Under the pieces are notes generated by a model. That model had not been told where the DNA came from and made no database searches. It saw only the letters and a list, made by a program, of their open reading frames with translations. A program made the translations under genes and the position numbers. DNA of 64,000 bases from G963663615 sp963663615 (GTDB taxonomy: Bacteria > Bacteroidota > Ignavibacteria > Ignavibacteriales > Melioribacteraceae), in assembly GCA_963663615.1 (NCBI GenBank), contig OY760517.1:3224001-3288000 (forward strand), written 5' to 3'. This document shows, one piece after another, positions 15,450 to 23,520 of this stretch. Within the stretch, counting starts at the first letter, position 1. Every line of letters begins with the position of its first letter.

Positions 15450-15857
15450 TTATTTAAGGAATGAATAATGTCTAATAGACTTAATACATTCAAAGTTGAA
15501 GGGTAAATTAACGCCCATATAATTTAAATTCAGAAGAGCGGTCTCTGCTTCTACAGTTCTAATGATAAAACGCGGAAAAACTACTGCACCGGATGTATCA
15601 CAGGATTCCTTTCCAAGACTATACCATGCGTCCTGAATAGTAATACCCCTATCATAAAATCCGTTTAAATAATCTTCAACGCTGGAGAAAGCTTCATTAT
15701 AGCTTTCGAACTGGTATTCGTAATAATACCCCTCTAACGGGAACTGGTATTTGTCGAGGTTTACTATTGTGCTGTAATAATTTCCCTGACTCTCAACCCC
15801 ATGATCTCTACAAAATGTAACTAAGATTAGTATAAGTAAAATCAGATACTTTTTCAT
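15450..15857 (-). CDS. hypothetical exported protein
   Basis: 135 residues from ATG 15857; 24 upstream in-frame codons look non-coding. The N-terminus is a signal sequence (KKYLILLILILVTFC) with a cysteine after it that could be a lipidation site, although LVTFC is not a standard lipobox. The mature part is Tyr/Phe-rich with no recognised motif. It is flanked by two other small genes of unknown or loosely known role. Confidence 0.55.
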   Translation of the reverse strand: MKKYLILLILILVTFCRDHGVESQGNYYSTIVNLDKYQFPLEGYYYEYQFESYNEAFSSVEDYLNGFYDRGITIQDAWYSLGKESCDTSGAVVFPRFIIRTVEAETALLNLNYMGVNLPFNFECIKSIRHYSFLK

Positions 15858-15988
15858 CTTAACTTCTGTTAGTGAAAATTGTCTGTAATTATTGTTCGAA
15901 ATAATAATATCATTCGAATAAATATGCAATAAGTAAAGTACAAAGTACCGTATTTAACACAAAATTTTATTTGCCAGAAAATAATTTA

Positions 15989-16354
15989 TCAGCTATTAAC
16001 CCATTTAAGTGCTGATTCCGGATTATCAAAAACACGGGCTGTAAGTCCGCAATTAACAATAACAGTCTCCCAGAATGTTATATCATCACTATATTTCTTG
16101 TCAAAAACCAAAGCAAATTTGCCTGCACCTGGTATCTGCTCAACAACAAACTCGGCAAGTTTAAAGGTATCGAAAGTAGAAAGTCTATACTCTACCTTAC
16201 GTTCATCAATTACAGCTTTAGTTATATTATTTTCTCGAGCAATATTTATAATACTCAAATTGTAATTTAATGCCTCATTAATGCCATCATCACAACCATT
16301 GGACTCAACAAGCAGCAAGTCATCTACTATTTTATATTCGAAAGTTATAGCCAT
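15989..16354 (-). CDS. SpoIIAA-like (STAS/SEC14-type) protein
   Basis: 121 residues. The alternation of beta strands and helices (FEYKIVDDLLLVESNG, KAVIDERKVEYRL, FALVFDKK, then a C-terminal RVFDNPESALKWV) matches the small SpoIIAA-like / STAS family, in which the last segment is a characteristic helix start. Family members are small single-domain proteins of mostly unknown role, sometimes tied to sigma regulation. It lies just left of the phage-derived island and may mark the chromosomal flank. Confidence 0.7.
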   Translation of the reverse strand: MAITFEYKIVDDLLLVESNGCDDGINEALNYNLSIINIARENNITKAVIDERKVEYRLSTFDTFKLAEFVVEQIPGAGKFALVFDKKYSDDITFWETVIVNCGLTARVFDNPESALKWVNS

Positions 16355-16454
16355 ACATTAGGTCTTTTTTTATATCTGTTACCTATCAAATATAATATAT
16401 TTTTCCAAATATCCATATACCACAACAATTCTTAATAATACGATTTACAGAAAG

Positions 16455-16462
16455 TATATTTG
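16455..16462 (+). promoter_or_regulatory. possible -7 element before the terminase genes
   Basis: TATATTTG fits the TAnnTTTG -7 box known from Bacteroidota, 24 bases before the first island gene. No clear -33 element is seen, so this is weak. Confidence 0.3.
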
Positions 16463-16485
16463 CCTTACTAAATGAGGACAAAATT

Positions 16486-16965
16486 ATGACCAAATATTCA
16501 TTTGAAACTATTCAGGAATGTGAATTTTTATTTGTTGACAAGGGATTAACTTTTAGTTCAATCTCAAAAGCTATGGATGGAAAACCATCGGCAAAAACAA
16601 TTGCCACTTGGGCAGCAAAAAAATCATCTGGAAATAAAAACTGGTTCGATAAAAAACTTGAAAACCGTTTTGATAGTAACGAAAATTTTCTGCCAACCGA
16701 AATAGCTGATAAAATTCAGCAAAAAATGAAAATTATTTTACAAAAGGATATCGAGGAGTTTTCGCTTAATGAAGCCAGGGCACTTTCGGTATTACACAAA
16801 ATTATAAACGAAATTAACCAAACAAGATACGGACTGCCTTATGTAATCTACTCGTTAAGATTACTTACCAAACATCTTGAGAAAAACACACCCGAATTGC
16901 TTACTGAAAAGTTTGTTAGAACTCTGCTGGAATTTATCGAGAAACAGGAAAAGGCTAAACAATGA
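16486..16965 (+). CDS. putative terminase small subunit (Mu gp27 / DUF1804-like)
   Basis: 159 residues. The first 45 residues look like a helix-turn-helix (ECEFLFVDKGLTFSSISKAM, then SAKTIATWAAKK), followed by KNWFDKKL. This matches small terminase or DUF1804 proteins, in which an HTH precedes a W-D/K motif. The rest is helical, with a charged C-terminus. It overlaps the large terminase gene by 4 bases (ATGA), as expected for a two-subunit packaging enzyme. It would recognise the genome for packaging. Assignment relies on the motif and position. Confidence 0.65.
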   Translation: MTKYSFETIQECEFLFVDKGLTFSSISKAMDGKPSAKTIATWAAKKSSGNKNWFDKKLENRFDSNENFLPTEIADKIQQKMKIILQKDIEEFSLNEARALSVLHKIINEINQTRYGLPYVIYSLRLLTKHLEKNTPELLTEKFVRTLLEFIEKQEKAKQ

Positions 16966-18473
16966 AAAGAACAAATTCTCCAGTTGTGCTGAAGGAGTAC
17001 CTCAGAAAAAAGCTTGACACACTAGGCAGGGAAAAACTTATTCCTGAACAACGTTTATTGCGTAGAAGCAGAGCTGATTATTCTGATCTTGATTTTGCAA
17101 CGATATACTTCCCCGCTATTTTTAATGAGCCGTGGAATAATCTGCATCTGCATATAGCACATTTACAAAGTGGGAAATATACTATTTCCGGAGCGAGGAA
17201 GTTTGGAAAAAGTGCCTTTGTAATGGTAGCAAAAGTAATTAAATCGCTCTGTTTACTTAATGAGGGCATTATAAATATTTCGTTGCGTACCCAGACAAAT
17301 GCAAAAGAGCGGACAGCTTCAATAGTTAGACTTATAAAACGAAACAAGCTGCTTTGTTATGATTACAATATTAAGGTTACACAAAACCTAAAGGGATATT
17401 ACATAATCAATGGTGTTCATTTGGTTGCAACCAGTGTACAAACCGGATTAAGGAGTATAATAAATGATAACTTCAAACGATTTAATCTATCGGTAAATGA
17501 TGACCTGTACAATATCAACACCGTTTTTAGCGATAATGATAACAAAAAGGTTTACGATTTTATTACATCTGAAGTTTACGGGCAAATGGAGGATGACGGA
17601 CTTTCCATTACTTTGGGAAACAGTATAAATGCAAAGTGTCCTATACGTATGTTGGCAGAAGAATATCCCGAAAATCATTTCAGTCTGCCAGCAACAAATG
17701 AAACTGGTAAAACAAATTGGGCTGGACACTCTCTTTATACTGATAGTTTCTGGAAGCAAAAACAAACCGAGATACCACATAGTGTATGGATGGGAGAATA
17801 TATGGATAAACCGGTTGAGAAAGGAGAGTATTTTGATACCGCATGGATTAAATTTATTGATATCTCAAAGCTAAATTTCAAGGCAATTATTACTGTTATA
17901 GACCCCGGTTATGGCAGTTCCCCCTCGGCATGTAAGAAAGGTATTGCTACCCTGGGTATAACCCACGACAACAAATTTGTATGCCTCGATATTTATTTAC
18001 GAAACGAGGATTACAGTCTTGTATTCAGTTATATAAAAGCATTGCAAAAAAGGTTACCACAGTGGAAAAATCTTTATTTCGAAAATGATTTTAATCAATG
18101 GTTTATTGCCAAGCCCTACTATGATGATTGGTGTAAAACTAATAGCAACTCAATTCCAATCATTCTTTTTACTGCACGCGAAATGAAGACGGAATTTTTT
18201 TCGTCTGACAAGGAAAGCAGAATTATGAATTTAATTCATCCTCATCAGACAGGTAACTTTTATTATTGTGAAAGTATGAAGGGCAGTGCTGATTACAAGG
18301 AGTACATTAGCCAATATACCGGCTTTGGTAAAAAAGGCTCACTGGTTGACGGATTGGATGCAATGGCTTCGGCATATATCCATATACAAAAATTCCTGAA
18401 TTCAAACCAAATTGAAACATTTAATCAAAAGGAGTTTAACCGCGATAACATGTCGTGGCTAAATCGTTTTTAA
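16962..18473 (+). CDS. phage terminase large subunit (Mu gp28-like)
   Basis: 503 residues. The ATPase half carries a Walker A loop GARKFGKS at residues 77-84 after the sequence YTIS. The nuclease half has an RNase H-like start ITVIDPGYGSS, and VDGLDAMASAYIHIQKF near the end supplies the expected late acidic residue. The protein would translocate DNA into an empty capsid and cut it. It starts within the small-subunit gene and is followed, after 10 bases and GGAGG, by the portal gene. Confidence 0.9.
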   Translation: MKRTNSPVVLKEYLRKKLDTLGREKLIPEQRLLRRSRADYSDLDFATIYFPAIFNEPWNNLHLHIAHLQSGKYTISGARKFGKSAFVMVAKVIKSLCLLNEGIINISLRTQTNAKERTASIVRLIKRNKLLCYDYNIKVTQNLKGYYIINGVHLVATSVQTGLRSIINDNFKRFNLSVNDDLYNINTVFSDNDNKKVYDFITSEVYGQMEDDGLSITLGNSINAKCPIRMLAEEYPENHFSLPATNETGKTNWAGHSLYTDSFWKQKQTEIPHSVWMGEYMDKPVEKGEYFDTAWIKFIDISKLNFKAIITVIDPGYGSSPSACKKGIATLGITHDNKFVCLDIYLRNEDYSLVFSYIKALQKRLPQWKNLYFENDFNQWFIAKPYYDDWCKTNSNSIPIILFTAREMKTEFFSSDKESRIMNLIHPHQTGNFYYCESMKGSADYKEYISQYTGFGKKGSLVDGLDAMASAYIHIQKFLNSNQIETFNQKEFNRDNMSWLNRF

Positions 18474-18483
18474 AGGAGGCAAT

Positions 18484-19605
18484 ATGTTACAAATTCAAAA
18501 AACAGATGGCAGAGTTCCTGTATCGTTCACCACAGATTATTACAAACGGGCTGTAAAACAATACTACAACGGCTATACTGCTGAACTGATTGCACTGATG
18601 GAACAGGCAGAAATCGATAGTCATACCGCAGGCTGCCTTATGGGCAGATTTGCAGGTTTCGGCGGAAACTGGAAACTAACCGAGTTTTCTGATAACAGCA
18701 AGGACAAGGAGATTAGAGATTTTATTAACTCCGTTTTTGCCAATTTAAACCTCAGGGAGCTTTTCGAAGATATTTTTGATGCAAAACTAAAAAAGTTTTC
18801 AGTAATCGAATTATTCTGGGAAGTTGCAAATGGCTATCAGGTAATAAAATCGACAAGAAAGCATAACCAAAGATATTTTCATTTTGAACATACTAACAGC
18901 CGGGTAAAAATAAACACAGGTACTAACACACAAGAAATTCCCGAATACTCGGCTATAGTACCAATATACACCCGTAACCCGATATTACTTTCAGTGCTAA
19001 GAGATTATATACTAAAAGAATACGGGCTCAAAAACTGGTTATCGTTTATCGAAACATTTGGGGAAGCATTTATAATAGGTAAATACCCTCCGGGTGCTGA
19101 CTACAAGTTCAAAATAAACATGCAGGAAGGTATCAACGCTCTTGGAGCTTCATCAAGAGGAATATTTCCACAAGGTTCCGATATTGAGATTATGGAATCC
19201 AAACGTACTACCGGCGATCATGACAAATTTATTACCAACTGCGACAAAGGTATTTCAATAACTTTACTTGGTCATGCCAATGCGGTTGAAAACTCAAAAG
19301 GGATGCAACTTGGCAACAATCTTTCTGCATATCAGGTTAAACGCGAAATTGCAATTTCCGATATACTTTTTATAGAAGAGTATATAAACAAAATTGTACG
19401 TATGCTAACTGAAAGGAACTTTAATACCGGAAACGCTCCCATATTTAGCATCGATAAATCTCGTCCAATAAATATACAGGAAAAACTAAATATTATTAGT
19501 CAGGCATACGAACAGGGTTATACTATACACCCCGATGAATATGCAAAGCTGGGCTTATACAAATATGAAAATCAGAAACCATTAAGCAAATTTAGCGAGG
19601 GATAA
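18484..19605 (+). CDS. phage portal protein, DUF935 family (Mu gp29-like)
   Basis: 373 residues. Typical DUF935 features: an early helical region (ELIALMEQAEIDSHTAGCL), LFWEV, RYFHFEHTN, and the central YGLKNWLSFIETFGEAFIIGKYP segment. A later helical stem includes ISDILFIEEYINKIVRML. The portal forms the dodecameric channel at the capsid vertex through which DNA enters. Start supported by AAAGGAGG. The length is shorter than Mu gp29 (about 500 residues), suggesting a trimmed C-terminus. Confidence 0.88.
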   Translation: MLQIQKTDGRVPVSFTTDYYKRAVKQYYNGYTAELIALMEQAEIDSHTAGCLMGRFAGFGGNWKLTEFSDNSKDKEIRDFINSVFANLNLRELFEDIFDAKLKKFSVIELFWEVANGYQVIKSTRKHNQRYFHFEHTNSRVKINTGTNTQEIPEYSAIVPIYTRNPILLSVLRDYILKEYGLKNWLSFIETFGEAFIIGKYPPGADYKFKINMQEGINALGASSRGIFPQGSDIEIMESKRTTGDHDKFITNCDKGISITLLGHANAVENSKGMQLGNNLSAYQVKREIAISDILFIEEYINKIVRMLTERNFNTGNAPIFSIDKSRPINIQEKLNIISQAYEQGYTIHPDEYAKLGLYKYENQKPLSKFSEG

Positions 19606-19606
19606 A

Positions 19607-19993
19607 ATGAAACTGGTAGAAACCGTATGGGTAAAAAACTATTTCACGGCATGGAACAAATATTTCCTTAACGCCGATAGTACACCCGATGAATCTGTTC
19701 TGGAAAAGGAAATAGAAATGGCATCATCCGAATTGAGACAATACATTGATGTTGACCCGGACAATATGGATGACATATTAAAATACCACCTTTTGGTAAT
19801 AATCAAGAAACGAGGATATGATCTGGAACACAAGGACGAAGGAAACGAATTTACTCCCCAGGTTGTAAAAGACTATTATGCAACATTATCGTACTTGCGT
19901 AAAATGGCAAGCGAACCCTTTAATACAGGGGGTGAAAGCGACTTCACCATTGAAGTAGGCAAACCGGATAAACCGGACTGGTTTGTGTTGTAA
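19607..19993 (+). CDS. DUF1320 / Mu gp36-like putative connector protein
   Basis: 128 residues beginning two bases after the portal stop. The helical layout (ETVWVKNYFTAWNKY, then EIEMASSELRQYIDVD, ILKYHLLVIIKKRGYDLE, YYATLSYLRKMAS) matches DUF1320 proteins, which sit between the head and tail genes in Mu-like phages and probably form part of the neck. A conserved YD/DLE turn is present. No downstream tail genes follow here, which makes a connector role puzzling. Confidence 0.65.
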   Translation: MKLVETVWVKNYFTAWNKYFLNADSTPDESVLEKEIEMASSELRQYIDVDPDNMDDILKYHLLVIIKKRGYDLEHKDEGNEFTPQVVKDYYATLSYLRKMASEPFNTGGESDFTIEVGKPDKPDWFVL

Positions 19994-20263
19994 CATTAAA
20001 CACTACAAAATAATGATCGATTATAGGATTATTAAAGAAAGAGAAGTAAAGTAGTTTTGTGTTAAATTAATATTAAAACGGAACTTATTAGTAACAAGAA
20101 CCATTAATAGAATTCAATTGAAACGAATAAAAATATATTGCGTCTAATGAAATCACGTATGTTAAGTTTTAGCTGATGTGTTGGAAATCAAATTAAATTA
20201 CTATTAAGTTTACAATATTGAAAAGTGAAAAAAGAGAATAATAAAAATATAAACGGAGAAAAC
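19994..20263 (+). other. 270-bp AT-rich gap inside the island
   Basis: No convincing reading frame or strong hairpin. A Shine-Dalgarno (GGAG) at the right end serves the next gene. The gap divides the packaging genes from the membrane-protein and lysozyme genes and may hold a promoter. Confidence 0.5.
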
Positions 20264-20587
20264 ATGACAAACCTAAATTGGGAAAGCATAAGGAATGGAG
20301 TATTCGATTTCTTCAAAAAGCTCGCGCTTTATCTTGCACTCCTGTTTTTTGGTGCGGCTGCAACTGCATTTTATTTTGATAACCAGGTTGAAGTAAAACC
20401 TATAAAAGTATATGAGGCAGGCGAACTAAACATTTCGATTAATGAACGTTCGGAATTAATGTTCCTGGATCTTAAAACGGGAGAACCGTTTAAGATGGAC
20501 AGTGTAATTACAGCGATTATCAACAACAAACTTGCAGGTGAAGAATACCTGAAAGTAAACATCGACCGTGGTTTAGCGAAAAAATAA
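20264..20587 (+). CDS. single-pass membrane protein of the island
   Basis: 107 residues from ATG 20264 (GGAG upstream); an upstream GTG frame is less likely. One membrane segment at about residues 14-38 (LALYLALLFFGAAATAFYF), then a soluble tail with VEVKPIKVYEAGELNIS and MFLDLKTGEPFKMD. The tail does not look like a classical holin, which usually has two or three segments. Located before the lysozyme-like gene, it could be a holin/spanin-type partner, but no family is recognised. Confidence 0.6.
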   Translation: MTNLNWESIRNGVFDFFKKLALYLALLFFGAAATAFYFDNQVEVKPIKVYEAGELNISINERSELMFLDLKTGEPFKMDSVITAIINNKLAGEEYLKVNIDRGLAKK

Positions 20588-20686
20588 TCACAACCGTACT
20601 TTGTTTTATTACAGTCCACGGCGGATTTGCCTTGGAAGCGGGTATTATTACCCATTAATTGTAATTTATAACAAACTGGTGATATT

Positions 20687-21208
20687 ATGAGATATGTAAT
20701 ATTGTTAATCTCTGCGTATTATCTGTTTACTCTGTTCGAAAAACCTGAAGTTGATTATACCTATAACCAGGAGGAAGTTGATGTATTAGCACTCGCTCCT
20801 CCAAACTATCAGCTCTACGAATACATGAAAATGTATTCTGACGAGTATGACATTCCTTTTGATTTTGCACTTAACTGTGCATATCAGGAAACAGGTTATC
20901 TTGGTAAATTCGATTTCCGTTACAGACCATTTACTGACAGGCTGCGTAAGTCGTACGCCGATGCTTTCGGTCCGTTACAGGTTCGTGTACCAACAGCAAA
21001 CGAAATGTGGAAAAACCGGACCATAACAGAGAACGATCTTGCTTATGATATTAAACTTAATGTGATAAGCTCATTCAGATATAAACAATACCTGTTTAGG
21101 ATTTACAAGGACTGGACAAAGGTATATTCGGTTTACAACCAGGGATGGAAAGGATCGGATCATATAAACAGTTACGCAAAGAATATTACAGGATACTCGA
21201 ATACATAA
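20687..21208 (+). CDS. membrane-anchored lytic transglycosylase / lysozyme-like protein
   Basis: 173 residues. An N-terminal hydrophobic anchor (YVILLISAYYLFTLF) is followed by a lysozyme-fold domain: FALNCAYQETGYLGKF with a candidate catalytic Glu in QET, then AFGPLQVRVPTANEMW, the FGPLQV turn typical of soluble lytic transglycosylases, and a late YSVYNQGWKG. It would cut peptidoglycan for lysis or entry. The anchor resembles a signal-arrest arrangement. It ends in a strong terminator and converges on the minus-strand repressor operon. Confidence 0.8.
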   Translation: MRYVILLISAYYLFTLFEKPEVDYTYNQEEVDVLALAPPNYQLYEYMKMYSDEYDIPFDFALNCAYQETGYLGKFDFRYRPFTDRLRKSYADAFGPLQVRVPTANEMWKNRTITENDLAYDIKLNVISSFRYKQYLFRIYKDWTKVYSVYNQGWKGSDHINSYAKNITGYSNT

Positions 21209-21212
21209 CTTG

Positions 21213-21243
21213 AAGCTCCGGGCAACCGGAGCTTAATTTTTTT
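21213..21243 (+). terminator. terminator after the lysozyme-like gene
   Basis: AAGCTCCGG (21213-21221), a GCAA tetraloop and CCGGAGCTT (21226-21234), then AATTTTTTT. A perfect 9-bp stem. Confidence 0.9.
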
Positions 21244-21312
21244 ACACCCAGGCAAGTAATAATGAAAAACAACGCGATAACCGTTTGTAAATAGTATAAG
21301 ACCAAAGAAGCG

Positions 21313-21825
21313 CTAAACAACTCCCCTCAACCTCACTTCAATGCTTTTATCAGCAGGTTTTACATCCAAAAACCAGGATAAGGTAACCCTGTTAAAAGCA
21401 AAACTTTTTGTACACTCCGCACAATAAACCGAAAGCCAATCTGATTTGAGTCTGGCACCAACAATAAACTCACCAAGCATGTATAACCTTTCCTTGCCGA
21501 AACGCTTGTAATTCTTTAACAATAGAACAGTTAAAACATCCAGATCACTTTTGTGATACTCAAGCAAATAACCCACAAAATGAATACATAAGTCATCATA
21601 CGCAGGATTAGCAGGATTTACAAAATTATTACCACAGGAGCACCTCCACTCAGCCGGTGCAATTTTATTACCAGCAAATCCAACTTCCCTCTTCCCAAGT
21701 TTGGAAAAGTTGAACCTTACAGAATGCGAATACAACTCGAGAGGTAAATCTGGAATTACCTCATCACGTCTTACATCATCAAGTATTTTTACCTTAACGC
21801 CAACTTTTGATTTAAGAATACTCAT
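21313..21825 (-). CDS. SWIM-like zinc-finger protein co-transcribed with the repressor
   Basis: 170 residues. A CSCGN...CIHF pattern at about residues 62-83 fits the C-x-C...C-x-H of SWIM zinc fingers, often found in DNA- or protein-binding proteins. A second pair, YCAEC, is near residue 135. No catalytic domain was recognised. Its ATG overlaps the repressor stop codon by 2 bases, so both are made from the lysogeny transcript. It may help maintain or silence the island, but this is only suggested by position. Confidence 0.65.
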   Translation of the reverse strand: MSILKSKVGVKVKILDDVRRDEVIPDLPLELYSHSVRFNFSKLGKREVGFAGNKIAPAEWRCSCGNNFVNPANPAYDDLCIHFVGYLLEYHKSDLDVLTVLLLKNYKRFGKERLYMLGEFIVGARLKSDWLSVYCAECTKSFAFNRVTLSWFLDVKPADKSIEVRLRGVV

Positions 21826-22448
21826 CGCTTTTTAATAATTAAAACAACCTTGTACATAGTTACCTTTCTACGCTCCAAAATAATAGGAGCCACGGCAGTA
21901 TTAGTTGAAGAGAGAGCAATAAAATTAGGAGTATCAGGAACATGATTGCAAATTTTAACAGCTCCCTTAGTAGCATCCCAACGAGCAACAACAATATCCC
22001 CATCATGGACGCGGGCATTATAACTGTACATAATCTGGTCACCAGGCTGAATAATAGGCGTCATACTATACCCATAATCAGCATCAATACGCAAAATTGC
22101 ATGATCATCCGGCGAATAATCAAGTGCCTCACTCTCAATCCAGTCAGTTAAATCAACCACATCAGCCTTACCTGCCGGCACAGTACCAACAATCTGGTAT
22201 CGGTAACTCTTCTCGGCAACAAAACTACTATCGCCACCAACATAATCAATCTGATCCTCACTAAGAAGCCAATCAATATCGCACCCCAATTTTTGCAACT
22301 TACGCAATAACGGAGTACCCGGTTCCCTATCCCCCTTAAGGTACGCCTGCAAGTTGGAAGGATGCATGGCAAGCTCCTCGCTAAGGTTCTTTAAGCTTCC
22401 AAATTTAGTTGTAGCAAACTGTCTTATTTTATTTCCAAGCACACTCAT
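21822..22448 (-). CDS. phage-type repressor, XRE HTH plus S24 (LexA-like) domain
   Basis: 208 residues. The N-terminal helix-turn-helix (about 5-65) reads KNLSEELAMHPSNLQAYLKG. The C-terminal S24 peptidase domain has an Ala-Gly cleavage site in PAGKAD (about residue 95), the serine in YGYSMTPIIQPGD and the lysine in TKGAVKICN. Such repressors hold a prophage silent and self-cleave when RecA filaments form after DNA damage. It is divergent from the DUF3164 gene over a region with four repeated decamers. The complete catalytic dyad suggests the island is still DNA-damage inducible. Confidence 0.92.
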   Translation of the reverse strand: MSVLGNKIRQFATTKFGSLKNLSEELAMHPSNLQAYLKGDREPGTPLLRKLQKLGCDIDWLLSEDQIDYVGGDSSFVAEKSYRYQIVGTVPAGKADVVDLTDWIESEALDYSPDDHAILRIDADYGYSMTPIIQPGDQIMYSYNARVHDGDIVVARWDATKGAVKICNHVPDTPNFIALSSTNTAVAPIILERRKVTMYKVVLIIKKR

Positions 22449-22454
22449 ATTATT

Positions 22455-22566
22455 CTATCGTATATTTTTCTTGACATTAGAATTACACTATTGTATATTC
22501 AGCTACGCAATTATTCTTTTGTGTAACTTATTAACTTATTCAAAACCAATATAACACTTTTGTATA
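22455..22566. promoter_or_regulatory. repressor operator array and promoter
   Basis: Four related decamers in the same direction: CTATCGTATA (22455), CTATTGTATA (22488), CTTTTGTGTA (22516) and CTTTTGTATA (22557). A consensus promoter, TTGACA (22471-22476), 17-base spacer and TATATT (22494-22499), points to the DUF3164 gene, and the second decamer overlaps its -10 box. This fits repression of the rightward promoter by the divergent LexA-like repressor. Confidence 0.7.
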
Positions 22567-22592
22567 ATTTTTTAAAGTTAAAAGAGGTAAAA

Positions 22593-23213
22593 ATGAGAAC
22601 AAAATTAGCTAACCAGACTTTAACCGACCCTGAAGGGCGAGAAATACCAGCTACCATTATAAACGAATCAAGAATAAGAAAACATAAGCTTGTTGAAGAT
22701 ATCTTCGAAAAAGCGGAACGCATAGAAGAAAAAATGAAGCAAACCAAGAGTAGTTTTCATGACAAAATATCACAATACAAAAGTTGGCTACTCAAGAAAA
22801 ACAAGCTAAACGATAGCTTCGAAAACCTTACACTCTCAAATTACAGTGGAACAAAACAAATACAAATACTATCGCATCGTGTAATTGAGTTTGACGAAAA
22901 GATTCAACTCGCCAAGCAAAAAATAGACGCCTGTTTACTAAGCTGGGGAAAAGAATCGCATCCACATCTTAAAGTATTAATTGACAGGTTATTCAAAACA
23001 AACAACAATGGTATGCTAAACAAAAACTCGGTAATCGGACTGTTCCAATACAATATAAAAGACAAACAATGGAATGAAGCCATGAACCTGATAAAAGAAA
23101 GCATAGTAGAAAGCCATCGCAAAGAATACTTTATACTCAAAAAGCGCAACAACTCAAAAGATTCCTGGCACACAATAAACCTTAATTTCAGCAGCATAAA
23201 GGAGGAAATATGA
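22593..23213 (+). CDS. DUF3164-like protein of Mu-type phages
   Basis: 206 residues from ATG 22593 (AGAGG upstream). The N-terminus (LTDPEGREIPATIINESRIRKHKLVEDIF) and coiled, charged body with FDEKIQLAKQKIDACLLSW match DUF3164 proteins of the Mu-like early region, whose function is unknown. The C-terminus has a long helix then LIDRLFKTNNNGMLNKN. It is the first gene after the repressor-controlled promoter and overlaps the zinc-ribbon gene by 4 bases. Confidence 0.7.
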   Translation: MRTKLANQTLTDPEGREIPATIINESRIRKHKLVEDIFEKAERIEEKMKQTKSSFHDKISQYKSWLLKKNKLNDSFENLTLSNYSGTKQIQILSHRVIEFDEKIQLAKQKIDACLLSWGKESHPHLKVLIDRLFKTNNNGMLNKNSVIGLFQYNIKDKQWNEAMNLIKESIVESHRKEYFILKKRNNSKDSWHTINLNFSSIKEEI

Positions 23214-23437
23214 CTTGTCCAAAATGCAAGAACAAAAATTTTGAAAAGTCTTCTGAATTCACTAAGCCGGTAAAACAAATAAAAACAGAAAAATACCCGC
23301 ATGGTACTTATCGTAGATACGTATGCCTTCAATGTTCATATAAATGGGTGAGTATTGAAAAGTTCGATAGGGTAATTGAAATAAAGACACGATTACCGAA
23401 ACGTAAGAAACCTGACCTTGGACAATATATCGGTTAA
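23210..23437 (+). CDS. zinc-ribbon protein, possible late-gene activator
   Basis: 75 residues with CPKCKNKNF at the start and CLQCSYKWVS in the middle, a two-CxxC zinc ribbon followed by a basic tail (RLPKRKKPD). This resembles the small Ogr/Delta-like or NrdR-N-type ribbons. It could activate the capsid genes that follow. It overlaps DUF3164 by 4 bases and lies 83 bases before the protease gene. Confidence 0.65.
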   Translation: MTCPKCKNKNFEKSSEFTKPVKQIKTEKYPHGTYRRYVCLQCSYKWVSIEKFDRVIEIKTRLPKRKKPDLGQYIG

Positions 23438-23520
23438 TTCCAAATACCTATATGGATTTGGTTTTCTTTTATGGAACCATAAAACAATTTAGTTTTGAGT
23501 TACAATTAAATGAGGGCACA

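Noticed and set aside
16355..16485. Possible left attachment site of the island
   Set aside because: No direct repeat was found that matches the right end near 27735-27923, and no integrase is present.
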